64,000 bases of DNA. Source: Tubiluchus corallicola (taxonomy: Eukaryota > Priapulida > Priapulimorpha > Priapulimorphida > Tubiluchidae). The position numbers and the translations under genes are program-made. Below, piece by piece: positions 52,430 through 64,000 of the stretch (positions are counted from its first letter, which is position 1; every line of letters begins with the position of its first letter). The stretch is from assembly GCA_030141605.1 (NCBI GenBank), contig JAQGDQ010000158.1:124001-188000 (forward strand), given 5' to 3'. The notes beneath the pieces are model-generated. The model made no database searches. It was not told the DNA's origin and worked only from the letters and a program-made list of their open reading frames with translations.

Positions 52430-52565
52430 GAATGTATGTATGTATGTATGTATGTATGTATGTATGTATGTATGTATGTATGTATGTATGTATGTATGTA
52501 TGGATGGATGGATGGATGGATGGATGGATGGATGTATGTATTTATGTAGTTTATTGACAAAAAAT
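52430..52565 (+). repeat. Compound (ATGT)n(GGAT)n array
   Basis: About 70 bp of ATGT units, then about 35 bp of GGAT units, a short return to ATGT and then GTAGTTTATTGACAAAA. An open frame across it translates only as repeats. Confidence 0.9.
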
Positions 52566-55500
52566 ACTTTAATTTACAACAAATGGCGTAAACACTTTAA
52601 TTTTCTATTTGTCACGACTCAAAATACTGCACGTCACTCAACCTTCTTAATTAAAACAGTAAAGTGATTGTAACATTAATCTTAATCATATTCAGTTAAC
52701 ATTCTGGCACAAATTTTAAGAGATTCGTTAGTTTTAAAAAATGAATAAATTGTGTAAGACTTGTAGCCAAAGTAGACAACCAAGAACAAATTCTCCGCTG
52801 ATTCGTTTGCAATTACTGGAATCGACAAAAGCATCATCCTTCAATGTTTCTCTGCAAAGATTAGAATTACGTCGTTGAATAACAGAGATTAGACTGAACG
52901 TAATGTCTTTGAAATTATAGTCCCCAGTGGCAGTGGAACACGGTGATGCACTTTTGAAGCAACTCAATGCCATTTTGAATGTCGTCATGTGTCATTGTAC
53001 ACAATACACTGCATTGCAACGTGCATCTATTATGCAGTATGTCTATTACTACATCACATTGTTTTCATGAACGTACTTCTCCACAGTGTCACATATTTGT
53101 AAAATTTGAATAACTACATAAAAGTTTGAATGATTATATATAGATAACATATAGATATATATACATAATTACATATAGATATTATATAGATATATATACA
53201 TATCTTTTAATATGTATTAAAATATATTTGATAAAAACATCCATCAGTGTTAGTAGATACACTGTTGAATCATATAAGTCATCATATACTCTCATATTAT
53301 GTTCAAATCCAATAACTAGGCTCCGCGGAGACCAGGTTTTCCATTAATACTGCTAGTGAATAGACAGCACTGGAAACTGCTGAATGCGAAGACTGAAAAT
53401 TAAAAGTAACAATGTTGCTACATCGAGTGTTTAGGAAAATGGGTTTATATTTCGTACTGATATACATGTATACTTAAATTTACTTTTTACTACGCGTAAT
53501 AATTATGAAAACGTTTTTGCTAGTTAGTTTAATTGTTCGATTAGAAACTTAATTAATGACAGGCGAGCGCAGCTAGCCGTGAAGTCACAGCCGAATAAAA
53601 ATTATCTGCTGCAAGAACCTTCAGACACGTTTGTGAAAGTAAGAATTGGGAAACGGTGCTGATGTGTTTAGGGGCAATGAAATAAATAAAAAAGAAAGAA
53701 CATTAAAAGCTCAAAATTTTCACGGCTTCCAATTTCTAGTTTATGCCAGGGTAACTTTTGTGAGGCTGCTTTGACGTATTATCTGCTAATACAACACGGT
53801 ACAGAGCCTAGTTTTGCTCTATTGCCCGTCTAAGCACATAGTACATAATGAAAAGCTAACAGAATTTGACTCTTGAGTTGTTTAATTAATATAAAAGAAT
53901 ATACACACTATGTTCTAAAAGTGGATAGTACCTTCCTTTAAGTTTACGTTTTGGCAATTTGAAACCTTAACATTCTAACTCAGTGTAACATCCGCTTTCT
54001 GCTAAGTTAACACAGTGGATACAGATGCAATAGAATTAATTCTGTTGTACCGCATTAAAATACAAAAACGGCGAGCACTAATAACTGAGGTGATATTTTG
54101 TAGCTATTTTCTTGCTATTATGCATAATTAGTTAGCAGCTCTTTCACTTACACCTTCTGCAATACATTGGTTAATGTGAGTGATTTGTTAGGGTGATCCC
54201 TAGAATACGATTATGCTCATTATGCGAAGGAAGATCTTGACATCAGGTAATCTGTGAAATTTCGTAATATTTCGCTTTTTATGCATGTTTGAAAGAATGA
54301 GTTTTCAGTAACCTTATCCTTCGACATGGCCCGAATGTCATGCTTGTGCATGGTGTTTATTTCTCACATTACTTGATGCGTTCTTGGTGACATTGACCTT
54401 ACGTAATCTGTGACATGTTGTATTATCTTTGTGTGTGCTTTCATCGTTGGTCATCATTATTAGTTAGCTGTGACAAAGTGAGCCTGTCATCACACTCTCC
54501 AACTGAACTTCTTTACGGTTCCACTGAATGGCTTTAATCATGCCTTTTTGAGAAAATTTTTGGTTGTCTTTTTGGAGACATAATTTTCATCTTTGACTTT
54601 CATTTACACGTATGTCATGTATTTTGACCCTCAGTTGATGCATTTTTCTTTTATCTCTCACACACGTGTGTCATATTCTAGCATTTTCATGTGAATGGGC
54701 ATTGAGAGAACCTCTGAAGCAATGTAACGTTAAATTTGAACCCCAATCTAACTTGGACAAAATTTCTATTTACAGCTCCAAATCAACATTCGATTGCTAC
54801 CCATATAATTGTCTAGTAAGTTAATGAGACCCTGGAAAACCCTGCCAAGATAAACAATCGAACCGACAAAAGCGTCTCAGCCACAATCAGATGTGTAATA
54901 CATGTTCCCACTACGAAGTAGACACTAGTCAACTGAGATTAATGAATTATAACATCAATAGTGAGTAGCAAACTCGCAGCATCCTTATGAAGTGCTGGTA
55001 CCTTATCCACATCAGCTAAAACATCGATCGTTTGCATTATTGGTTTATAATTATAAAGCTACATAAAAGTACAAAATTATTATATTATTAACAGTTTAAT
55101 GTTGATGATAGTGGTCTTTTAAAGTTTCAAACCCTGGAAATAAGGAAACTTTGCATCACGGCGTTAATTTTAATGTTTATTTAGAGACTCGTGTTAAAAG
55201 TTTACTGTATAGTAGTGGTGAGCGTCTTTACCAGAAAGTGAATTCGAGTCGAATACCAAATTTGTGACTTTCGAACTCGAATCACATTGCTGCATATTCA
55301 AATCCGAATCGAATTCCCTTTTAAAGATTGCCGAATTACTAATAACAACACTACTAATTACTGATAATCACAAAGATCAGACATATAATTTGATTTTGTT
55401 GTGCAGCTAAATTGTGTCGATATTGTGTCAAACGTTTTAATGGTAAATAACGTATGTGGTTGAAGTGCTCAACTATTTGAATTGATAATTTTAGGTCCGA

Positions 55501-56639
55501 GTCGTATTCGAACTAAAAAATTCGATTCGAACGTTCTATGTTCACCCCTATGGTACACTAAAAAAGGCTCAAGTCGTTAAAAATACTCGCGGCATTGTCT
55601 CAGGCGGCGAAAGATTTCGGCTATTGTCAAAATAACATTTCAGTAAAAATGATTAAAATTATATCTAACAAACAAATTGATAAAAATACCAAGCTAGTGA
55701 AACTTTAATACTATACAATGCTGAAAAGGACGGCAGTTTAACGGGCCAAACTGGGAATTTTCTTATTAACACTCAAAAATAACCACCCGTCTGCATGTCA
55801 GCAACTACGCCGGGGTGATTTGTCAATACCGAACAAATTGGTCTGACTAATCCCTGGAAACCAGATGCAAATTAGTGCATATAGTTACTTAGGTAGGCTA
55901 ACTAGTACCTGTTGTGTTTGCTTATTATAAAGGACCAGTTTACTAGGGTGTGTGACACTGTCTGTGGTGATATAAGCTTCTGCAGCCAGGTTTGTGGTAC
56001 GGGGTATAAGCATACTTGACAGCATTTTGGAAAAATTTCGCTTAAGTTTTTTATTTTAAATAAATTTGTTAAAAAATGTTTTCATTTATTTGCTGGGCAT
56101 TTTTCTTGTCTCATATATGCCTTTTTCACATTCTGATCTCTAAGGAAGCTAAACTGTTAATTACCAATTGTAGACACCATGGATTGCCATTAGTTTTGAT
56201 AATGGCTTTGTTACTACTTATCATTATACAGTAGTCGGTAAAAACCACATTCATTAGTATTTAAATTGTGGTATAATAGGTGCAATAATGTTTTTGATTA
56301 CACAGTCATTCTTATTGTGATATTGCATATTTACTGGCATATTCACTGTGTCACTGGTTTAGTGTACTCAATAAGACTTAACCAGCCAGACAGGATTATG
56401 CTTAATTTTTCCTTTTTTAACTTTGTTCTAAGTTCGTAATAGCGTTGATGTAAACTATACCTGTTACAAGAAAATACAACCGAAATTGTCTAATACCGGT
56501 AATTTAATATCCTTGGTGTCCACTGCTTAGTGGCAGGTCTTTCCAATGTGAGAAATCTTTCCAATGTTTCAGATATTTAATTCAATGTTAAAGCTTACTG
56601 AAAAAAATTACTTTTTGTAGGTAGCTTCTTAAATCAGGC
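52566..56639. other. Spacer with a possible MITE
   Basis: Mostly plain AT-rich sequence. Between 55214 and 55557, two imperfect inverted ends (AGTGGTGAGCGT and the complement of CACCCCTAT) bracket TTCGA/TCGAA-rich sequence, which looks like an old hAT-type MITE without a detectable target duplication. Confidence 0.35.
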
Positions 56640-58270
56640 ATGCGATTATTATTATTGCTGAAAAGATCAAGGTCTATGTATATTCTGGACTTTATCAGCT
56701 TGCAAAGGATGGATTGTCATGTACCTCCAAGATTCAGGGAAGAGGAGAAACAGTGGGAAAAATTAGTGAAGATTTCTGCACTTTCTGAAAGAGAAAGAAT
56801 TATTCATGAAAGGCACAAGACAGCAAATGAAGTATTGATCTTTGACATAATTTAAGTAGCCTAACTGTTTTTGATTCGCGTTTTGCAGCTAACTAATATT
56901 TGCTTAAGGATGACTTAGAATAAAGCAATCTGTCTATTATAATATGAGTTAGGAACTGAGCGAAATGTAACCAGAAAAAGTATATTTTCCACACATGAAA
57001 GTTTTTATGTTTTTGATCTGAATATTTTAGCATGAATCAAAGAATCATTAGACCATAGATACATCGATGGTGTTCCTAAATTTTTAAGTAGTAAAGTGTA
57101 TAAAATTGGAGGAAATCTCTTTCAGATCCCGAAAAGGTAGTATAGCCACAAAAACAAGTTTATATCCACATGCAGAACCCATTTGAAACACATAGGATGA
57201 AATGGCATGGTGATGGTATGGCATCAATTAGACCATTTTCTGTAATAAAGGATAAGCAAGGCATAAGAAAAGTTCTAGAAATGCTAATCACTAGTAACAA
57301 CATTTGTGTGTCTTTTAAGTGTGTAAAAGCTTCTTAATTCTTATTTTTAAAGACTGGCAGAGAACAGTACGAAGACCCAGAAACTGGCTTCAGTGTCATG
57401 ACCCGACTTGCTCATTACAGGCGAGGTTATTGCTGTGGAAACTGCTGTAGACATGTGTGTTTTTTTTACATTATTAGGCCTATTAGTTTTTTAATACTGT
57501 TTAGTCCTATGTAAACTGATGATGTGACTGCAAACTGCCAACTGTAAGCTAGTGTGTGGATGGTTGTGGCTAAACTGGTACCTAGCTTATTATCAAGACT
57601 AGTCCTCCAAGATTAGATATTGAACTCATTGGTGTCTCAAGTACATTCAGATTGTAATCAACCCTTTGAAGTTTGCAATGAAGTAAACAGACCAAATTAG
57701 TATGCTAAGTGAATAGCCTGGTGGTTACCCATTCACTCACAGACTAGCCTCAAGTCTGTCTGTGGTTACTATGCACATGCGATGACCATTCTCCCAAAAG
57801 CCTCCCTTTTGTGAAGCTTCATCTACAAAACATTAATATTAAGGCAGTTGGTGAAGTACTAAACATCTAGCTGGAAAATTCCCACCTTGTCTGAGACCCC
57901 AGCCAACTGTATCAAAACTAGTAATGTCCTTCTAAAAATGCTCTATTCATAAAATTTTAATAGAGGAATGAATCTTATTTTTATGGAGTGCAAAAAGTAG
58001 TATTGCACTTTGACTTCATGATTGCCTTTTTTATGACTTATAATTGTAATAAATTTTGGTATTTATTATAATGTTTTACTTCTCTATACTTTGTCGTATT
58101 CTGCTTTTCAATTTCTGAATTTACAAATATAAAATTAAATTTAGAGAAGAATAGCATTTCAAAAGGCTTCAATTATTTTCATTGAAATTATTTTGCAGTG
58201 TCCATATGGTCAAATGAATGTGCTGCCATCCCTCAGGACTAAAAAGTTCAACAGTGCTTTCTATGATTGA
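56640..58270 (+). CDS. DUF5522 protein, C1orf53-like
   Basis: Small protein of about 121 aa in three exons: 56640-56831, 57353-57454, 58199-58270 (stop TGA). All introns are phase 0. The DUF5522 core is complete once spliced: YEDPETGFSVMTRLAHYRRG, YCCGNCCRH, CPYGQMNV and KKFNSAFYD. It matches human C1orf53 (YxDPxTGYxVxTxxAHxxRGxCCGxxCRHCPYGQxNV...KKxFNS). The Cys/His cluster suggests metal binding; the family function is unknown to me. The amino-terminus (MRLLLLLKRSRSMYI) is basic and lacks acidic residues, so mitochondrial import is possible (inference). An in-frame TAG lies six codons before the ATG. The first donor, GTATTG, is weak. It is convergent with the zinc-finger gene. Confidence 0.85.
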
Positions 58271-59812
<1,542 letters not shown>

Positions 59813-62101
59813 TCATGGAATGTTGCTTGAACTTCCTGCTGTGAAGTTGTGCTTTTGCTGTGTCATCTTAGGCTTGTGTTTAGAACTTTTCTGATGTGCT
59901 CTAAGACCAGCTAATTGTGAGTAGGCACTTTGGCAGACAAGACACTTGTATGGACGTTCACCTAGAAAAGAAATTTTAGTAAATTGTTTAACTGTTTACT
60001 AATTTGTGCCATATTTTTGTAACATGTTTATAAAAGTCATTGTTATATTGATCACGATGCCGAGTATTAATAATAAACTGATAAAAATGTGAATTTTGTG
60101 AAGTCTGTGTTTTCATTTTGAAGATAAAGTTCACTGACAATTTTATGTGTATTTTACATAGTTAAAAATTGTTTTAGCAAGCTGAATTTGAGTACCAGTT
60201 ATTTTCAATTAAAATGAATGAAAACAGAAGATGAAGATCAAATATATCAAAAAAACTTTCCATACAAACTTATATTTCTTAACGCTACCCTTCCTTGTTT
60301 GAAAGACTTATGTAACTGGAAAAGAAAATTCTTCATAATTTCAATTGTTCATACCTATTTGTAAACCATCGGTGTATCACCATCCCAGTGTGCACCACTG
60401 GCTTACCTAAAGCATATTATTGATCTTTTTGACAATATAAACTAATTTAAACATTTGCTTGGTTAGGCAAGTGCTCTATGAATTACTCTAATTATTTTTC
60501 AAACTTCACACAATGTTATTATATAAACTTGTTTCAGTTCACTTACCGTTAATATGACTGCACTTAACAGTTATCGTGAGAGCTTAAATTTACAAATTTC
60601 ATACAGTGCTACAGCTAACTCAAGCTCTGTATGCAATAAGACAGCATGTAATTTTTTTTAATTAAGTTTTATTTATGAACAGTGTTTTCTTGTAATTTAA
60701 ACGTCGAACCTCCATCAATTTGTAATTCTCTCTTTAAGTTGTTTTTTGTTTGTTGTGGCATTTATTAAGTTCAGCTTTTAAGAGCATCGGTTACCTGTGT
60801 GCAAACGAGTGTGATTTCGTAGGTTACCTGTGTGCAAACGAGTGTGATTTCGCAGGTTACCTGTGTGCAAACGAGTGTGATTTTGCAGGTTACCTGTGTG
60901 CAAACGAGTGTGATTTCGCAGGTTACCTGTGTGCAAACGAGTGTGATTTCGCAGGTTACCTGTGTGTAAACGAGTGTGATTTCGCAGGTTACCTGTGTGC
61001 AAACGAGTGTGATTTCGCAGGTTACCTGTGTGCAAACGAGTGTGATTTCGCAGGTTACCTGTGTGTAAACGAGTGTGATTTCGCAGGTTACCTGTGTGTA
61101 AACGAGTGTGATTTCGCAGGTTACCTGTGTGTAAACGAGTGTGATTTCGCAGGTTACCTGTGTGTAAACGAGTGTGATTTCGCAGGTTACCTGTGTGCAA
61201 ACGAGTGTGATTTCGCAGGTTACCTGTGTGTAAACGAGTGTGATTTCGCAGGTTACCTGTGTGCAAACGAGTGTGATTTCGCAGGTTACCTGTGTGCAAA
61301 CGAGTGTGATTTCGCAGGTTACCTGTGTGCAAACGAGTGTGATTTCGCAGGTTACCTGTGTGCAAACGAGTGTGATTTCGCAGGTTACCTGTGTGCAAAC
61401 GAGTGTGATTTCGCAGGTTACCTGTGTAAACGAGTGATTTCGGTATTCAAACGAGTGTGATTTCGCAGGTTACCTGTGTGCAAACGAGTGTGATTTCGCA
61501 GGTTACCTGTGTGCAAACGAGTGTGATTTCGCAGGTTACCTGTGTGCAAACGAGTGTGATTTCGCAGGTTACCTGTGTGCAAACGAGTGTGATTTCGCAG
61601 GTTACCTGTGTGCAAACGAGTGTGATTTCGCAGGTTACCTGTGTGCAAACGAGTGTGATTTCGCAGGTTACCTGTGTGCAAACGAGTGTGATTTCGCAGG
61701 TTACCTGTGTGCAAACGAGTGTGATTTCGCAGGTTACCTGTGTGCAAACGAGTGTGATTTCGCAGGTTACCTGTGTGCAAACGAGTGTGATTTCGCAGGT
61801 TACCTGTGTGCAAACGAGTGTGATTTCGCAGGTTACCTGTGTGCAAACGAGTGTGATTTCGCAGGTTACCTGTGTGCAAACGAGTGTGATTTCGCAGGTT
61901 ACCTGTGTGCAAACGAGTGTGATTTCGCAGCGTTGATGACTGACTGAAGCTGCGCTGACAGTACATACAGATGAACGGTTTCTCCATGGTGTGGATTCTC
62001 ATATGTGACCTCAGGTTACTCTTGGAGTTGAAGCCACGTCGACATACTGTGCACCTCATTTTTGACCCGGCTGTTGGACAAGTTGATTCTGAAAGTGTCA
62101 T
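59813..62101 (-). CDS. Small C2H2 zinc-finger protein; intron starts inside a 33-bp minisatellite
   Basis: Two exons are supported: 61903-62101 and 59813-59961 (stop TGA 59815-59813), joined in phase 1 to about 115 aa. Finger 1: C17-x2-C20-x12-H33-x3-H37. Finger 2: C45-x2-C48-x12-H61-x3-H65. The splice rebuilds the standard linker HTGERPYKC and a third finger C73-x2-C76-x12-H89-x5-H95. Nucleic-acid binding in the nucleus is the usual role (family knowledge). ATG at 62101 has an in-frame TAA nine codons upstream; alternatively CTTTCAG at 62095-62089 is an acceptor and earlier exons exist. The donor used, CACACAG before GTAAC (61902-61901), is the first of ~33 copies of itself in the intron. 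Reading through the first unit block instead adds about 14 copies of 11 residues before a stop at 61420-61418. Confidence 0.75.
60248..60705 (+). repeat. Dispersed repeat family R1, copy 2
   Basis: Direct-orientation partner of 37147-37607. It lies inside the zinc-finger gene's intron, just 3' (in gene sense) of the minisatellite. Confidence 0.75.
60790..61930 (-). repeat. 33-bp minisatellite copied from a zinc-finger exon/donor
   Basis: Nineteen intact units (60790-61416), two damaged partial units (61417-61468) and fourteen identical units (61469-61930). In gene sense each unit codes [11 protein letters not shown], the helix and linker of finger 2, and contains CACACAG then GTAAC. Phased from that junction, each unit starts GTAAC and ends CACACAG. 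Variants are few: G-to-A in six units of the left block, and single changes in units 1 and 3. Confidence 0.98.
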
Positions 62102-63277
62102 CAATGCTGCATGTAGTAGATCTTAAACAAAATCTTGCTTTTACAACTTTGACGTAGTACTCTTCAGTTGCTTTCCATTATTTTTCATTTTTGTGTTCCA
62201 CTACACACTACAAGAATTAGCTCTAGCAGTTTAGTCCACGCTATTAACTTCATCCATCCATAATATAACTGTAGTTGGTTGCTGTTTAGACATTGCCATT
62301 AAGATAAGCTTGTTAAATAAACATATAACACCGTGCCACAGAATCAGTTTAACTTGATTCAACTCGCTAGGCTGTTTAGAGGTAGTCTGAACTTAAATGT
62401 ACATGCTTGAGCTTGTAAAACGTGTTACCCATGTCAAATCAACTTTGGGAAGCCATTGTTTTATTTCTCGCACACTTTGGAACATATTTATTTAAGTGAT
62501 ACATAAATGAAACTATGTCATACAAAAATGATTCATAAAATTTATGAAATTTGAAATTGCACAAACTTTATATTTGTTTCCAAAATTCATTAAGAAGCAA
62601 GAACTGTTTGTGTAGGTATTCTTTATATTACTTGTATTTTATACATAGTTTAAAATCTCAGCATGCTGAACAATAAAATACATTTGAAATTTCAGATGCC
62701 AAAAAAATTAATTCACTGTATAAAAAATACAATCTATACAAATGAGTTTTAAAATTTCATTGAAAGGAATCTAATGAGTTTAGTAAGTGATTATTTCATG
62801 TTTACATATTTTATTTCTTAGAGGAAACAAGCTGCGTAGCTAACAGGGGGCGGTGGAGGCAGTCCCGCCCTGGACAGTACATTTCAGTGGGCGTCACTTT
62901 GATGCAGTGCACTGAAAAGGTTGATTCTGACCGAACAGTAGAAAGACAAAACAATTGATACAATTTAACTTTCCCGCCACATACGACGCTTCCTATGGAA
63001 GATGATAATTAGCAGTGTAATATCTTTGTAATATTTGTAATAGTATGCAATGCAATACTATTACTGTCAAGAAAGGACTGCATCCTTAAATTAAATGTCA
63101 GATATTTTTCCAGAATTCCCATCCATGTCCTGATATTGATAAGTTTACATTTTTAAACAAAAGTGGAGACGTGGAAGCTAAGAAATATTGATTAACCATG
63201 TAGATAAAATTTCAGCAATACGCGATTCTAAATTAAGAGTTACGAATTAATTTTGCTAATGTATTCAATCAGCACTA

Positions 63278-63322
<45 letters not shown>

Positions 63323-64000
63323 TGTGTTTGTTATAAATTATGGTATTTTTTAATCAACTACGCTTAAAAAGAGCCCTGTATATGTAGGGACGTGTTTCTG
63401 TATACGTTGCTTATTTAAGTGTGTGATTTGTTAATGGTATTTGTGTTCATGTTTTGTTCGGTGAAATAAAACGTTTATTATTACTATTATTATTTGTGCA
63501 GTTTGTCTTTGCTTTCAAAGTTTCTGTGCAGTACACGTTTTGAGTTAACTATGAAACACATATATAATCAAAAGTTTTCCGATGTTAACATATGAAGACG
63601 TCTCTGAGTATCACGACTTCTGAAGCACGCAGGACGAATTTATTTCTGCACAAAAATTTTCACTGCTGGTTTATTATTTTGTCTATTTACCTTCACAACT
63701 TTTACATCTGCAAGGAAATACTGTTAAAACCTTCCTACACAAGGATGTTGCTACTTTGTTATTTTTCTTGGGGGGGGGGGTGTCAAACTCAAGTGCTGCC
63801 ACAGTACTACAAGCTCTACCAACGCTACTAAATGGAAGTTGTTGCATAGTGATAGATTATCATTTCGTTCAGTTTGCAGTTTGTAGAAAATTTTGAGAGA
63901 AACTGAGTTTCCAATTAAAGTGTCCAATTAAAGAATAATAAAATTGATTCTACCTTGCTGTACTTTTCCTATAGATATTTGTGATTCGGGGCTCCACCCA
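62102..64000. other. Upstream region of the zinc-finger gene
   Basis: Should hold its promoter or earlier exons; none was recognised. Contains an (AT)n array at 63279-63320, a poly-G tract at about 63771-63780 and a palindromic GC-rich patch at 62847-62876. Confidence 0.4.
63279..63320. repeat. (AT)n microsatellite
   Basis: About 42 bp of pure TA dinucleotides. Confidence 0.95.

Noticed and set aside
52383-52667. ORF with CMYVCMYV repeats
   Set aside because: Translation of the ATGT array.
60778-61398. Minus-strand ORF of ~18 [11 protein letters not shown] repeats as a separate gene
   Set aside because: It has no leader, no Cys pairs and lies beyond the array's stop; it is intronic repeat.
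60750-61460. Plus-strand 236-codon ORF of [11 protein letters not shown] repeats, resembling a Cys-rich repeat protein
   Set aside because: It is the antisense reading of the 33-bp minisatellite. The minus strand holds the real zinc-finger exon and splice sites.
60790-61930. Array considered as CRISPR
   Set aside because: Units are head-to-tail with no spacers, in a eukaryotic gene.
62847-62876. CAGGGGGCGG...CCGCCCTG palindrome as a hAT terminus
   Set aside because: No partner end or 8-bp duplication found.

Overview
The window is AT-rich, intron-rich nuclear DNA from an animal, most likely a marine or otherwise non-vertebrate metazoan. It has standard genetic code, GT-AG introns of a few hundred bases to about 2.5 kb, widely spaced genes and many microsatellites. 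The phylum cannot be fixed from the sequence. Genes were called by translating splice-bounded exons and matching them, from memory, to animal protein families; no database search was run.

Left part, minus strand. Positions 860-13115 carry 18 consecutive exons of the amino-terminal ~817 residues of a UBR4 (p600) orthologue, a giant ubiquitin ligase of the N-degron pathway. The rest of the gene runs off the left edge. Directly upstream on the same strand, 15626-24873 holds a complete 11-exon gene for a GLD2/TENT2-type cytoplasmic poly(A) polymerase (about 562 aa). It keeps the GSS motif and all three catalytic aspartates.

Middle. From 24.9 to 56.6 kb the DNA is mostly intergenic and full of repeats. 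It contains the last exon of a single-pass membrane protein with a fibronectin-III-like ectodomain (32761-33892, minus) and a possible leader/leucine-rich exon for it at 39.0-39.3 kb. It also holds two hAT-like non-autonomous elements with perfect 8-bp target duplications, an inverted pair of tRNA-derived SINEs around a Harbinger transposase fragment, two LINE fragments, a dispersed repeat shared with 60.2 kb, and several long CT/GA arrays. Two small ORFs (a two-exon micro-ORF at 34.2 kb and a Cys-rich secreted ORF at 41.9 kb) are tentative.

Right part. 56640-58270 (plus) is a compact three-exon DUF5522 gene (human C1orf53-like). Convergent with it, 59813-62101 (minus) is a small C2H2 zinc-finger gene. 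Its single recognised intron begins inside a ~1.14 kb, 33-bp minisatellite. Each unit is 11 codons of the preceding zinc finger and also begins with GT and ends with AG in the intron register, so the native 5' splice site has been copied about 33 times. This is the most unusual structure in the window.
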